From the IMG/VR virus record IMGVR_UViG_3300042459_000015, positions 1 to 24,341 of that record: 24,341 nt of DNA. One strand, written 5' to 3'. This DNA comes from a virus. This document shows, piece after piece, positions 1 through 6,576 of this stretch. Positions within the stretch are counted from its first letter, which is position 1. The number at the start of each line of letters is the position of its first letter. A model generated the notes under the pieces. The model had not been told where the DNA came from. It made no database searches and saw nothing but the letters and a program-made list of their open reading frames with translations. The translations under genes were made by a program, and so were the position numbers.

Positions 1-232
1 CATCAAGTCGCTTGATAAAATTACCAAGAGACATACTCTCACCACAGTTGTGGCAAAGGTAAAAAAGACCATTTCCGCGCCGGTAGATATACCCACGCAT
101 CTTGGTCTTGTTTTTGTGTGAGTCCCCGCATAGAGGACAACGGACGTTGAATAGGTAATCAGACTTGCGCTGATACTTATTGAAACGGTGTGTGATTCGT
201 TGAACGAATGATAGATCGGTGGACAGACTCAT
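1..232 (-). CDS. 61: DNA primase, gp61-type, N-terminal part only (runs off the left edge)
   Basis: Seventy-seven codons are visible from the ATG at 232. In T4-like phages the gp61 primase lays RNA primers for lagging-strand synthesis in a complex with the gp41 helicase. The visible part contains a zinc ribbon: CPLCGDS with Cys32 and Cys35, then CHNCG with Cys60 and Cys63, separated by a basic stretch with RGYIYRR. This spacing and the GDS after the second Cys match the N-terminal zinc-binding domain of gp61 proteins. The catalytic TOPRIM-like part lies beyond the window. There is no convincing Shine-Dalgarno site; a sigma70-like promoter ends only 8 bases before the ATG, so the message may be nearly leaderless. 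The next in-frame ATG is inside the zinc ribbon, so the start at 232 is favoured. Confidence 0.85.
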   Translation of the reverse strand, partial: MSLSTDLSFVQRITHRFNKYQRKSDYLFNVRCPLCGDSHKNKTKMRGYIYRRGNGLFYLCHNCGESMSLGNFIKRLD

Positions 233-240
233 AGCTATAC

Positions 241-268
241 ATTATATACACATCCACCAAAAAGTCAA
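241..268 (-). promoter_or_regulatory. sigma70-like promoter for the primase gene
   Basis: On the minus strand TTGACT (268-263) is followed after 16 bases by a perfect TATAAT (246-241). This is the best host-type promoter match I found in the window and sits between the stop codon of the upstream gene (TAG at 272-270) and the primase ATG (232). The predicted start of transcription falls near 234-235, leaving almost no leader. It fits an early gene that must be read by unmodified host RNA polymerase, restarting transcription after the lysis genes. No obvious terminator separates it from the genes before it. Confidence 0.65.
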
Positions 269-269
269 G

Positions 270-707
270 CTAATTGAATAGTTTACCTAGTGTTGCTAGA
301 TTAACATTTGTTACCAGCCATGCGAATATGACTACACCACCGGTAACAAACCATTTCCATTCAAGGATCTTTTTTAGCGCGGAATCTTCTTCCTTATTAT
401 GCTTGGAAATATCAGCCCTCAGTGACTTGATTTCCTCCATAATACGGCGTTCCGTCAATTCTATCTTATCTGATAGGTTCCTGTCAACTGTGGAGATGCG
501 AGAATGCATCTCCTTTATGTCTGCAACCGTGTCACTTTTTCTTTTTTCCATATCATTATAGATTTGATTGACGACACGATCATGATTGTCCATGAGTCTA
601 TCGATAACTTTGTCCATTTTATCACAAAGCACAGTCAGTGATGAAACCTGTGTCTTTAGAACACCCACATCCACTTTCATATCGATACACTCTTTTTCGT
701 CAGACAT
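270..707 (-). CDS. Coiled-coil protein with C-terminal membrane anchor (XhlA-like topology)
   Basis: The protein has 145 residues. Residues about 10-110 are charged and heptad-like, consistent with a long coiled coil, and residues about 117-140 (WKWFVTGGVVIFAWLVTNV) form a single membrane segment close to the C-terminus. An N-terminal coil with a C-terminal anchor is the arrangement of XhlA-type lysis proteins, and the gene is the last of the lysis and membrane block. A role in lysis or holin control is therefore plausible but is inferred only from topology and position. Similar proteins are common as hypotheticals in marine T4-like phages. The ATG at 707 overlaps the TAA of the gene before it by one base (TAATG). 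Confidence 0.75.
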   Translation of the reverse strand: MSDEKECIDMKVDVGVLKTQVSSLTVLCDKMDKVIDRLMDNHDRVVNQIYNDMEKRKSDTVADIKEMHSRISTVDRNLSDKIELTERRIMEEIKSLRADISKHNKEEDSALKKILEWKWFVTGGVVIFAWLVTNVNLATLGKLFN

Positions 708-898
708 TATTTTTTCTCTGGAACTTTAGTGCCTTCAAGTTTCTTATGAATCTTGATTGTCTTGCAGACTTCTTTTACTTTACCAGATTTTGCGTCTTTT
801 TCTTCAACGCAAACTTTTTTAGTTTCTGGTTGTTTGTCCGTTGCATATGCTGGAATCAGTGCAAAAGCCAACACAAGTGATGCAATTAGTTTTTTCAT
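707..898 (-). CDS. Small secreted periplasmic protein, unknown function
   Basis: The protein has 63 residues. A clear Sec signal peptide (MKK, hydrophobic core, AYA then TDK, cleavage likely after residue 19) is followed by a short, lysine-rich mature chain of about 44 residues with just two cysteines (Cys30 and Cys45), which could form one disulfide in the periplasm. I do not recognise a family. It is preceded by its own Shine-Dalgarno site (CGGAG, 8 bases before the ATG) and by an exact TATAAATA late-promoter match at 918-925, so it may be expressed more strongly than its neighbours. ATGA overlap with the upstream gene. Its place among lysis genes suggests action at the envelope. Confidence 0.75.
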   Translation of the reverse strand: MKKLIASLVLAFALIPAYATDKQPETKKVCVEEKDAKSGKVKEVCKTIKIHKKLEGTKVPEKK

Positions 899-1128
899 GA
901 GTTTTTCTCCGTTTTCTTATTTATAGATGCGAATTTCTCAGATGCAGTGAATCCAAGACCAGCCATTGTCAAATATATCATACCCTCAAACATGTATGAT
1001 TCCACTTTGTAGTCCCAAAATAGATTAGCAATGAATGCTGTACCACATAACACAAATGCTAGAAAAGTCACAACTCTCTTACTACTAAGAGAATTGTTAT
1101 GTGAGTCGTCTAGCATCCCGTTTAGCAT
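895..1128 (-). CDS. Small two-helix membrane protein, holin candidate
   Basis: The protein has 77 residues: a polar N-terminus (about 1-15), a first membrane segment at about 18-38 (VVTFLAFVLCGTAFIANLFW), a short loop, a second segment at about 46-63 (FEGMIYLTMAGLGFTA), and a charged C-terminal tail ending in EKFASINKKTEKNS. Small size, two helices and a charged tail are the usual features of class II holins, and the gene sits downstream of the endolysin and spanins. There is no sequence motif that proves holin function, and the 182-residue neighbour is an alternative candidate. The start at 1128 has GGAG 6 bases upstream; a second ATG four codons in lacks a comparable site. TAATG overlap with the gene before. 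Confidence 0.7.
   Translation of the reverse strand: MLNGMLDDSHNNSLSSKRVVTFLAFVLCGTAFIANLFWDYKVESYMFEGMIYLTMAGLGFTASEKFASINKKTEKNS
918..925 (-). promoter_or_regulatory. T4-type late promoter (TATAAATA)
   Basis: The octamer is an exact match to the T4 late promoter consensus recognised by the gp55 sigma factor. It lies inside the end of the 77-residue membrane protein gene, 19 bases before the ATG of the secreted protein gene at 898, with the ribosome site between them. The same arrangement recurs at 18945-18952 with a 20-base gap. Confidence 0.6.
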
Positions 1129-1676
1129 TATAGCTCCGGCTGTGGTGCAGGTGCAGGTGCTGGCTTGCCGCCGTAGCCCATGATAACTTGTCCAGCTGGT
1201 GCAGGTGCTTCAACATTGAAAGATGTCTCTGCTCTCATAACAGGTGCTACAGATGCTTTAGCAGGCTCAGCTTGTACTCTTGCAAACTCAACAGTATTCT
1301 TAGCGGCCGAATTAGCATTATCTTGTGCTTGCTTCATCATAGCCATCTTTGCATCATTCTCTTCTTTAGTGCCGCCAGCAAGCATAATGCCTGATAGTGT
1401 ACCAGTCAAGAAAGTGGCAATAGGCACAATCAACTCAAAGAATTTCTGATCAATTGGGCTGATAGCATTCAGTGGTTGTGTCACAAAAATTAGTGAGTAC
1501 AACACAACAAATACGATACCAGTTAGAGTCAATGCAAGACATACGCCGATGAAAAACTTCAATCGGGCCATCAATTGCTCTTCGGTGTACATTACATTAT
1601 TTTGCACAGGCTTCTCCTTTAGCTGGCGCTGGGCAAGTCGCTGGCGCAACTGCTCCCAAAACATTTTTATTTTCAT
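1128..1676 (-). CDS. Membrane protein with two transmembrane helices and a low-complexity tail
   Basis: The protein has 182 residues. A basic N-terminus (about 1-35) is followed by two hydrophobic segments at about 40-66 (FFIGVCLALTLTGIVFVVLY) and 82-100 (ELIVPIATFLTGTLSGIMLA), then a helical Ala/Lys/Asn-rich stretch and a Pro/Ala-rich C-terminus ending in PAPAPAPQPEL. The two-helix core looks like one conserved in many marine T4-like phages. It could be a holin or holin partner given its position, but this is inference. The start at 1676 has AGGA 7 bases upstream and makes an 80-base overlap with the preceding gene in another frame; a start at the ATG at 1592 would leave almost no overlap but has no nearby ribosome site. 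Confidence 0.7.
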   Translation of the reverse strand: MKIKMFWEQLRQRLAQRQLKEKPVQNNVMYTEEQLMARLKFFIGVCLALTLTGIVFVVLYSLIFVTQPLNAISPIDQKFFELIVPIATFLTGTLSGIMLAGGTKEENDAKMAMMKQAQDNANSAAKNTVEFARVQAEPAKASVAPVMRAETSFNVEAPAPAGQVIMGYGGKPAPAPAPQPEL

Positions 1677-1890
1677 CTGGTGGTCCTAATCTAGGGTCTC
1701 TCTGCCCTTTGAATACATGTTCAGGGCAAGTTCTTGTCACATCACATGCTGGTTTTTGACAAACTGGTTTATCCCAGTTTTCTGGATTTTGGCAAGGATA
1801 GCGAAATCTATCACCACCAAAAATAGCTAGTGCTAGAGGTAAAAGAATTAATACACCTAGCCACTTAAATAATTTCACATCACTGTTCAT
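1597..1890 (-). CDS. Cysteine-rich membrane-anchored protein
   Basis: The protein has 97 residues. Residues about 7-26 (LFKWLGVLILLPLALAIFGG) are a membrane anchor or uncleaved signal; the rest is probably periplasmic. The exposed part has six cysteines, starting with a DRFRYPCQNPENW element and continuing CQKPAC and TCPEH, then CPAP and ACAK near the end, suggesting disulfides. A GDR-x-RYPCQ element with this look is found in small proteins of many T4-like marine phages, whose role is not known to me. It follows the endolysin with a TAATG overlap, so translation is probably coupled and it may belong to the lysis block. Confidence 0.7.
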   Translation of the reverse strand: MNSDVKLFKWLGVLILLPLALAIFGGDRFRYPCQNPENWDKPVCQKPACDVTRTCPEHVFKGQRDPRLGPPDENKNVLGAVAPATCPAPAKGEACAK

Positions 1891-2516
1891 TAGTGTGCTC
1901 CCAAGACATGGAGCGCATGTTCATAATGCTTGATACGATCCTCAAGACCAATAGTGCCGCCGTTGATTCGCTTTGTCAATGTAACAATATCACCCTTGTC
2001 AGCCCACTGATTCAGATTGTTTGTTTCCCAGAACCAGCAAGCTGATTGTGCAGCACCTTCAAACGTCAACAGATATTCGGACGCATCTTCTACTGAAATT
2101 TGTAGAGATTCTGCAAACCATGTGTAGTTGCTCTTGCCCGTCAATTGAATCAAGCCCTTGCCAGCATAGCGCCAGCCGTCACCAGTTTCTGGTGCACCAT
2201 TGCCCATACGATTAGCATACACCAGATTAGCAATAGCTTCCTGCTTGTTTGGCTTACTTGCATATTCGTTTGCCATAGCATCAGTTGGAAAATACTTTGG
2301 AAAAATCTTGCGTAGAGTTACAGCCTTATAATTCAGATTTTCTTTGAGTACCATGAAGTTACCAGACTCATGGGCACACTGTGCAACAAATGCTGCGATA
2401 CGCTGTGGTGTATTGATGTTATAATCAGGCAGCAATTGTGACAGCGCGGCATGCCAGTTGTCGATGTATGGATTCTTCGGTAGAAGTTTCCTTAGTTGGT
2501 CTTTAGTTAGTTCCAT
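1890..2516 (-). CDS. Endolysin, GH19 chitinase-like muramidase
   Basis: The protein has 208 residues and degrades the cell-wall glycan at lysis. Family GH19 features: AQCAHESGNF with the predicted catalytic Glu50, then the motif WRYAGKGLIQLTGKSNY at about 115-131 that lines the substrate cleft, and RINGG near the C-terminus. The length matches phage GH19 endolysins, with no separate wall-binding domain. There is no signal peptide, so release depends on a holin, for which the small membrane proteins immediately downstream are candidates. It starts at an ATG overlapping the stop of the outer spanin gene (TAATG), and the order inner spanin, outer spanin, endolysin forms a lysis cassette. Confidence 0.9.
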   Translation of the reverse strand: MELTKDQLRKLLPKNPYIDNWHAALSQLLPDYNINTPQRIAAFVAQCAHESGNFMVLKENLNYKAVTLRKIFPKYFPTDAMANEYASKPNKQEAIANLVYANRMGNGAPETGDGWRYAGKGLIQLTGKSNYTWFAESLQISVEDASEYLLTFEGAAQSACWFWETNNLNQWADKGDIVTLTKRINGGTIGLEDRIKHYEHALHVLGAH

Positions 2517-2782
2517 TATTGTAACACCTCAAATATTTTTTGTTGTTTTTCATGCCACTCAATCCATGCATCCATTTTGACTGCACAGCTATAATACATG
2601 TTGTAATTCTCGGTAACATTTTTTGCAATATCACTCAACTTTGCGTCCTCAGCTAACAGCTTCAGTGGAGCACATTTTTGTTTCAGCATAAGTGGAGCAT
2701 CTGGAAATTTCATAGTGACGGGCACAGTTGTTGAACAACCCACCAACAGAAATACCATAAAGCATGTTATGATTGATTTCAT
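2516..2782 (-). CDS. Outer-membrane lipoprotein, o-spanin (Rz1-like)
   Basis: The protein has 88 residues. An N-terminal lipoprotein signal ends in the lipobox LVGC, so Cys16 would be lipidated and the mature protein anchored in the outer membrane, facing the periplasm. The mature chain has a Pro-containing start (TTVPVTMKFPDAP), two further cysteines (Cys37, Cys66) and a helical tail. Directly following a gene for a membrane protein with a periplasmic coiled coil, it is best read as the outer partner of a two-component spanin that fuses the membranes in the last step of lysis. Here the two genes are consecutive (ATGA overlap), not nested as in lambda. Identification rests on lipobox, size and order. 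Confidence 0.75.
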   Translation of the reverse strand: MKSIITCFMVFLLVGCSTTVPVTMKFPDAPLMLKQKCAPLKLLAEDAKLSDIAKNVTENYNMYYSCAVKMDAWIEWHEKQQKIFEVLQ

Positions 2783-3234
2783 TTTTTTGCATCCGGCGGT
2801 GTTGCTGCTTTGTTCAGTGAAATTATGAATTCTTTAGGTATTTCACACTCACCGCCAGCGATAAATTTTGTGTCGTACTTGATAACCTCTTTGTCAACAT
2901 ACTTGATAACTTCTTCACCACGCTCTTTAACGATCTTTGTATTGTTGACCACTTTCTCAACAATTTTGACATTCTCTTCCGCAGCTTTGGCTTGCGCTTC
3001 AGCGACTTTGATTTGAAGTTCCTTAACTCTTGCTTCCCACTGTTCGTTGTTACTGATTGCACCTGCCATGTAAGTGCCCAATGCTATCAAAATAATAGAC
3101 ACCATCTGTATCGGTGTCTTATAGACATATACAAACGGAATGAACTTCATGACAAAAGTTGCAGCAAGACCTAATACACCAGCTAAAAAGCAAGCATAGA
3201 AAATCCAGTTAGGAAGCCATTGCAAAATCCACAT
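2779..3234 (-). CDS. Inner-membrane spanin candidate (i-spanin, Rz-like)
   Basis: The protein has 151 residues. Hydrophobic segments at about 8-28 and 37-60 are followed by a long coiled coil (about 65-125, rich in Glu, Lys, Ala and Val) and a terminal KFIAGGECEIPKEFIISLN element. That ending resembles the C-terminal region of phage Rz-like proteins, which often carry a lone Cys followed by a P-x-x-F-I motif. The two hydrophobic segments differ from the single anchor of lambda Rz. It pairs with the lipoprotein gene that overlaps it by ATGA. The alternative is a generic membrane coiled-coil protein, but the context favours a spanin. Confidence 0.72.
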   Translation of the reverse strand: MWILQWLPNWIFYACFLAGVLGLAATFVMKFIPFVYVYKTPIQMVSIILIALGTYMAGAISNNEQWEARVKELQIKVAEAQAKAAEENVKIVEKVVNNTKIVKERGEEVIKYVDKEVIKYDTKFIAGGECEIPKEFIISLNKAATPPDAKK

Positions 3235-3235
3235 T

Positions 3236-3568
3236 TTAGTTGCCTCTGCCGTATCTCAGGTATACCATTGCACCAGTTTGTTCATCTTCTAGCACAATGC
3301 CTTCTTTCCAGTTGGCATTAGCATAGTCTGCAATCTCTTTGGACACACCAGAATCACCAAGATAGGATTCAAATCTGGCGCCCTTACGTTTCAGCATCTT
3401 AGCCATGACAAAGGATTTGGATGGCACAGTGAATACGGTAGAACCAGCAAACTTCTTACGTTTAATGCCTGGTTCAGCTTGATTTGGAATATTAGGGTTT
3501 GGCACACCGATACCAGCTACATTACCACCACCTACAGAGTTTGTTGGAGCATCTTCTTTTATTGTCAT
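3236..3568 (-). CDS. Small conserved phage protein, unknown function
   Basis: The protein has 110 residues. It begins with a Gly/Pro/Asn-rich, probably disordered stretch (about 1-35: PTNSVGGGNVAGIGVPNPN), then a compact part with KRKKFAGSTVFTVPSKSFV and a C-terminal VLEDEQTGAMVYLRYGRGN. Proteins with this Gly-rich lead and KRK core occur in other T4-like environmental phages next to the gene found upstream here, but I know no function. It has no membrane segment or signal. ATGA overlap with the upstream gene suggests coupled translation. Confidence 0.7.
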   Translation of the reverse strand: MTIKEDAPTNSVGGGNVAGIGVPNPNIPNQAEPGIKRKKFAGSTVFTVPSKSFVMAKMLKRKGARFESYLGDSGVSKEIADYANANWKEGIVLEDEQTGAMVYLRYGRGN

Positions 3569-3957
3569 TTTATTTCCCTAAGAACCTCAGCAACTTTCAT
3601 GTCAACATCTATGTCTGACGATATGATGTTATTGCCTCTAATACCCATAACAACACTCGGCATGTAATTTAGAAACAGCAGATATGTTTTGAGTGTGTGG
3701 TAATCCTCTTTATGTACCTTGAAAAACAACATTCTAGTAGCAACTTCAACACCAAAAACATTGTATAGCACTATCAAGTGATTGATGACAAGACGCTCAC
3801 GCATCTCGCCTTCTTTTCGATAACGATAGAACAGGCGCTTCAAATAATTGAACCGCTTCATGTCTTCTTTGAACTCACTCATAATGCAATTAGGCTTATC
3901 ATAAGCCTTGACTGCATATAGTAGGATGTTCTCACTAGTCAAATCATCAAAAGACAT
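3565..3957 (-). CDS. Conserved T4-like phage protein, unknown function
   Basis: The protein has 130 residues, mostly helical, without signal or membrane segment. Recognisable elements are the start MSFDDLTSENILLYAVKAYD, a basic YLKRLFYRYRKEGEMRERL stretch at about 38-56, and ILV-rich helix NHLIVLYNVFGVEVATRMLF. This pattern is shared by a hypothetical family widespread in T4-like marine phages; its role is not known to me. The upstream stop and this ATG are separated by one base. It sits between putative packaged or structural genes and the lysis block. Confidence 0.72.
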   Translation of the reverse strand: MSFDDLTSENILLYAVKAYDKPNCIMSEFKEDMKRFNYLKRLFYRYRKEGEMRERLVINHLIVLYNVFGVEVATRMLFFKVHKEDYHTLKTYLLFLNYMPSVVMGIRGNNIISSDIDVDMKVAEVLREIK

Positions 3958-3958
3958 T

Positions 3959-4321
3959 TTAGCTTTCGTCTTCCCCTTCCAGTTCAGACATTGCTTGCTC
4001 TACACCACTTTCATCCATAATCTCAGCATAAAAATCATAGTATCCATCATCCGTTGGATAATACAGAATATACAGAAAACTATCGCCAGATAAGTGTGTT
4101 GCTAATTCTTCACCTTCAGTGTTCAAATCATAAAGGGACTCAAATGCGATTCCCTCAAGATAAAGTATTTTACGAATCTTTGCGATACCCGATTCTGGTG
4201 TCAAGACAGGCTGAGTTAGCTCAACCATCAACAACAGATTGAGTTTACCCTGCGTTACTGAGTCAATGGAGACTTCATCTCCACCATCCATTGACTCCGT
4301 GATGAATTCTTTGAAATTCAT
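3959..4321 (-). CDS. Small acidic protein with a capsid-targeting-like N-terminus
   Basis: The protein has 120 residues and is strongly acidic, with a C-terminus of SELEGEDES. Its first ten residues, MNFKEFITES, closely match the tag that directs T4 internal head proteins into the prohead, where the gp21 protease cuts after the Glu. If that is what it is, cleavage after Glu9 would leave a mature chain of 111 residues. The rest is not recognisable: an alpha/beta-looking stretch with a Tyr-rich LYILYYPTDDGYYDFYAEI segment at about 83-101. It overlaps the preceding structural gene by one base (TAATG), which supports expression with virion proteins. Confidence 0.72.
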   Translation of the reverse strand: MNFKEFITESMDGGDEVSIDSVTQGKLNLLLMVELTQPVLTPESGIAKIRKILYLEGIAFESLYDLNTEGEELATHLSGDSFLYILYYPTDDGYYDFYAEIMDESGVEQAMSELEGEDES

Positions 4322-4881
4322 TAGCTGTCTGCAAACACTGTGTCATCGGAAGCGTCAGCAACACCTGCTTGACCGATGCTGCCCATAGCAACAAGAGTCT
4401 CTGTGTGTTCGCGCCCGACACGACCACCCATGGTGATTGTAATTGATACGTTAGAGTTTGGCACCGCGCCGATTGTTGGTGCAGCCAAGTAGTTACCACC
4501 AGTTGTCAGTGTAATACCAGTAATCAACTTTGCACCGTTTGTAACGATACGTGCGTTAGCGGAAGTGTTACCTGTGCCACCGCCAGTGAATGTCAAGAAT
4601 ACGTTACCGTCAGGTGAGTATGAACTTGCATTCGCTGTAAGTGTTGCAACAGGACCTGTGCCTTGCTTTACAACAACCCAACCTGCGTGTGCTCCTTTTG
4701 GATTAGCCGCAACGCCCTGTTCAGTACTGTCAACACCGAAAATGCCAACAGCTTGTCTAGGTGTGAATGCACCGATAGTTGTGCTACCAAACAGTGTTGC
4801 TCCGTTTGCATTGTTAGTAGCTGCAACGCCTGCGTGTTTTGGTGCCGCGTTGCTTGAATCTGATTTTGCCCATAGTGTCAT
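4321..4881 (-). CDS. Putative virion structural protein
   Basis: The protein has 186 residues and is rich in Gly, Ala, Thr, Ser and Asn, the composition of a beta-rich virion protein. It starts MTLWAKSDSSNAAPKHAG and ends with GGRVGREHTETLVAMGSIG and an acidic DASDDTVFADS tail. The arrangement G-R-x-G-R-x-H/Y-x-E-T-L-V-A-M-G-S near the end is one I associate with small structural proteins of T4-like cyanophages and pelagiphages; that link is from memory. It has a strong AAAGGAG site and a CATAAATA element just upstream, so it may have its own late promoter. Confidence 0.65.
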   Translation of the reverse strand: MTLWAKSDSSNAAPKHAGVAATNNANGATLFGSTTIGAFTPRQAVGIFGVDSTEQGVAANPKGAHAGWVVVKQGTGPVATLTANASSYSPDGNVFLTFTGGGTGNTSANARIVTNGAKLITGITLTTGGNYLAAPTIGAVPNSNVSITITMGGRVGREHTETLVAMGSIGQAGVADASDDTVFADS

Positions 4882-4904
4882 TTATGACTCCTTTTGTTAT
4901 TGTT

Positions 4905-4912
4905 TATTTATG
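4905..4912 (-). promoter_or_regulatory. Possible late promoter (CATAAATA)
   Basis: Seven of eight bases match the T4 late consensus TATAAATA; the first base differs, a position that also varies in late promoters described for T4-like cyanophages. It overlaps the stop codon of the upstream gene and lies 23 bases before the ATG of the putative structural gene, with AAAGGAG between. A single near match in AT-rich sequence is weak evidence alone. Confidence 0.35.
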
Positions 4913-6575
4913 TTTTGATGATCTGTGATGATAGCTCAGGTTCAGCTTGGAATGTATCAGCTTTTTCTTTGCTAGATGACTTAGAATTCTTAGCCAAATC
5001 TTTTACGATGCCAGCAGTCTTAGACAGTGAACGTTTCGCAGGTGTGCTTGTTTTCTCAAAAGAATCTTCCGGCTCTTGCTCTTCTTTTAGACCTGCTTGT
5101 TTACGTGCAGCAGTCTTTGCGAGGTGCTTAACTCTAGACATTGCTGTGTGTTTTGCGCCAGATTTGTCTGTTGTCACTTTTGTTGTATTTTTGGTATAAG
5201 GACCATCAAATGGAACCTCATAACGCTCTTTACCCAAGTCTGTTGCAGTTTGTTCAGCAGTAATGATAGGTGTAGGCTTCGCAGGCTTCTTAGCTGGTCC
5301 GGATGTGAAACGACCAGCGTCCGGATTCTCGTTGGAGTTGCTAGTTTGACCAACTTCTTCCGCCACAACACTCTCAGCTTTGTACTTCTTAAACATATCA
5401 GTACCTTTTCTTGGTGCAAGACCTTGTGTGCGATATGCAGCAGCAGAAACAGCAGCGTATCGTTTTGTCTTCTTACTCGCCTCAGCGTTTGTGCCGGTGC
5501 CAGGCAATTCTCTTGCGCTGTCCATTGCTTTATTGACATAGGAGCCAAGAGTTTTCTTTGACAACTCATCAATCTGCTCAACTTCTTCCTTCATCCCTGT
5601 ACGGCGAGACTCACCTTCAATGTATGAGTGTAGTGATTCTACATCACTTTGAACTTTAGATAGTTTGTTCTGATACCACTCTTCAATTTCACCACCCATC
5701 TCAATGAACTCAAGAATTTCTTCAGCGGCATACTTGATGAAGTGTAGTTGCGTTTGGGCCATCTCAGTTTTTTCGGTGGTATCCGATTCAGCTTGCTCAT
5801 TGATTTCAGCTTGTTTCAGAATACCTTTGACCAATGGTGCCTTTAATTGACGATGACGTGGAACTGGAATGTGGTGCTTTGCTTCTGGATGTGTGTATAC
5901 ATCGTGGCTACCTGATGTGCGCGAAAGTTTCCAACCACGCTTCTTCAGATGTTGATGCACAGCACGGGTATCCATGTTAGCACCAGGCATTTCATCTAGT
6001 TGCTCAACATCAACAGACTCATCCCACTGCTTACCACGTGCCGCATTTCTAGCCGCAGATTTTGCACCATAGTTTTGTTGCAGTCTCTCAGCATCATACT
6101 TATGTACTGTAGCGCCTTTGACTTTCTTTGCAACGTTCTCGGCATGAGACTTGGTATCAAATGTTTTCCAGTGACGACCATTGACATGTACTGAGTGATA
6201 GTCTTTGGCGTCAGCTTCGGCCAGTTCAACCTCTTCATTAGTCTGTGAGTTTTTCAAATCCTTCTCGGATGGTGCACCCTCTGAGCCAGGCTTACGCATA
6301 CGTTCACCTGAACCTTTTTTGATTCTTTCACGCTTGGCATGAATGTTGTCCCACAGACCAGCTTCTTCAATGGTTTCTTCTTCTTTGATGGATTTGCCAG
6401 CAGATTTATCACCATAAGTTGCCTGACGTTTTTTAGCAAGGTCGAGCTTATCTTTGACAGCTTTTCCCAACTTCGGATCAGCCTTCAGCATCCATCCTGT
6501 TCCAAGAGACTTTTTACCCTCTTCCAAAATGTCCTCACCGCGGACAAGACTTGCAATCTGCTTGAAACTTCTCAT
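4908..6575 (-). CDS. Modular repeat protein with a HicA-like domain, possible packaged polyprotein
   Basis: The protein has 555 residues from the ATG at 6575, chosen because GGGAGAG precedes it by 4 bases; upstream in-frame TTG/ATG codons lie inside the preceding gene. The N-terminus MRSFKQIASLV weakly resembles a capsid-targeting tag. Segments: 121-195 with YHSVHVNGRHWKTFD; 196-260, a HicA/YcfA-like fold with KKRGWKLSRTSGSHDVYTHP, VPRHR and LVKGILKQAEI, where His224 is the expected catalytic His; 270-335, a helical stretch; 336 onward, the DELSKKTLGSYVNKA unit shared with the upstream gene; then a Lys/Ser/Thr-rich, probably disordered tail. Segment borders coincide with LAE (118-120), LDE (193-195), INE (258-260) and IDE (335-337). 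HicA domains are normally 60-80 residue mRNA interferases paired with HicB; no HicB is seen nearby. The function of the whole protein is unknown. Confidence 0.75.
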   Translation of the reverse strand: MRSFKQIASLVRGEDILEEGKKSLGTGWMLKADPKLGKAVKDKLDLAKKRQATYGDKSAGKSIKEEETIEEAGLWDNIHAKRERIKKGSGERMRKPGSEGAPSEKDLKNSQTNEEVELAEADAKDYHSVHVNGRHWKTFDTKSHAENVAKKVKGATVHKYDAERLQQNYGAKSAARNAARGKQWDESVDVEQLDEMPGANMDTRAVHQHLKKRGWKLSRTSGSHDVYTHPEAKHHIPVPRHRQLKAPLVKGILKQAEINEQAESDTTEKTEMAQTQLHFIKYAAEEILEFIEMGGEIEEWYQNKLSKVQSDVESLHSYIEGESRRTGMKEEVEQIDELSKKTLGSYVNKAMDSARELPGTGTNAEASKKTKRYAAVSAAAYRTQGLAPRKGTDMFKKYKAESVVAEEVGQTSNSNENPDAGRFTSGPAKKPAKPTPIITAEQTATDLGKERYEVPFDGPYTKNTTKVTTDKSGAKHTAMSRVKHLAKTAARKQAGLKEEQEPEDSFEKTSTPAKRSLSKTAGIVKDLAKNSKSSSKEKADTFQAEPELSSQIIKT

Positions 6576-6576
6576 A

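Noticed and set aside
2823-3062. Minus-strand frame of 79 codons nested in the inner spanin gene, considered as a lambda-like nested Rz1
   Set aside because: It starts with GTG without a good ribosome site, lacks a signal peptide and lipobox, and a proper lipoprotein o-spanin follows immediately downstream.
5174-5581. Minus-strand frame of 135 codons inside the HicA-containing protein gene
   Set aside because: No ribosome site, and composition (Leu, Arg, Ser, Cys scattered) looks like an out-of-frame shadow; the main frame here has clear repeats and motifs.
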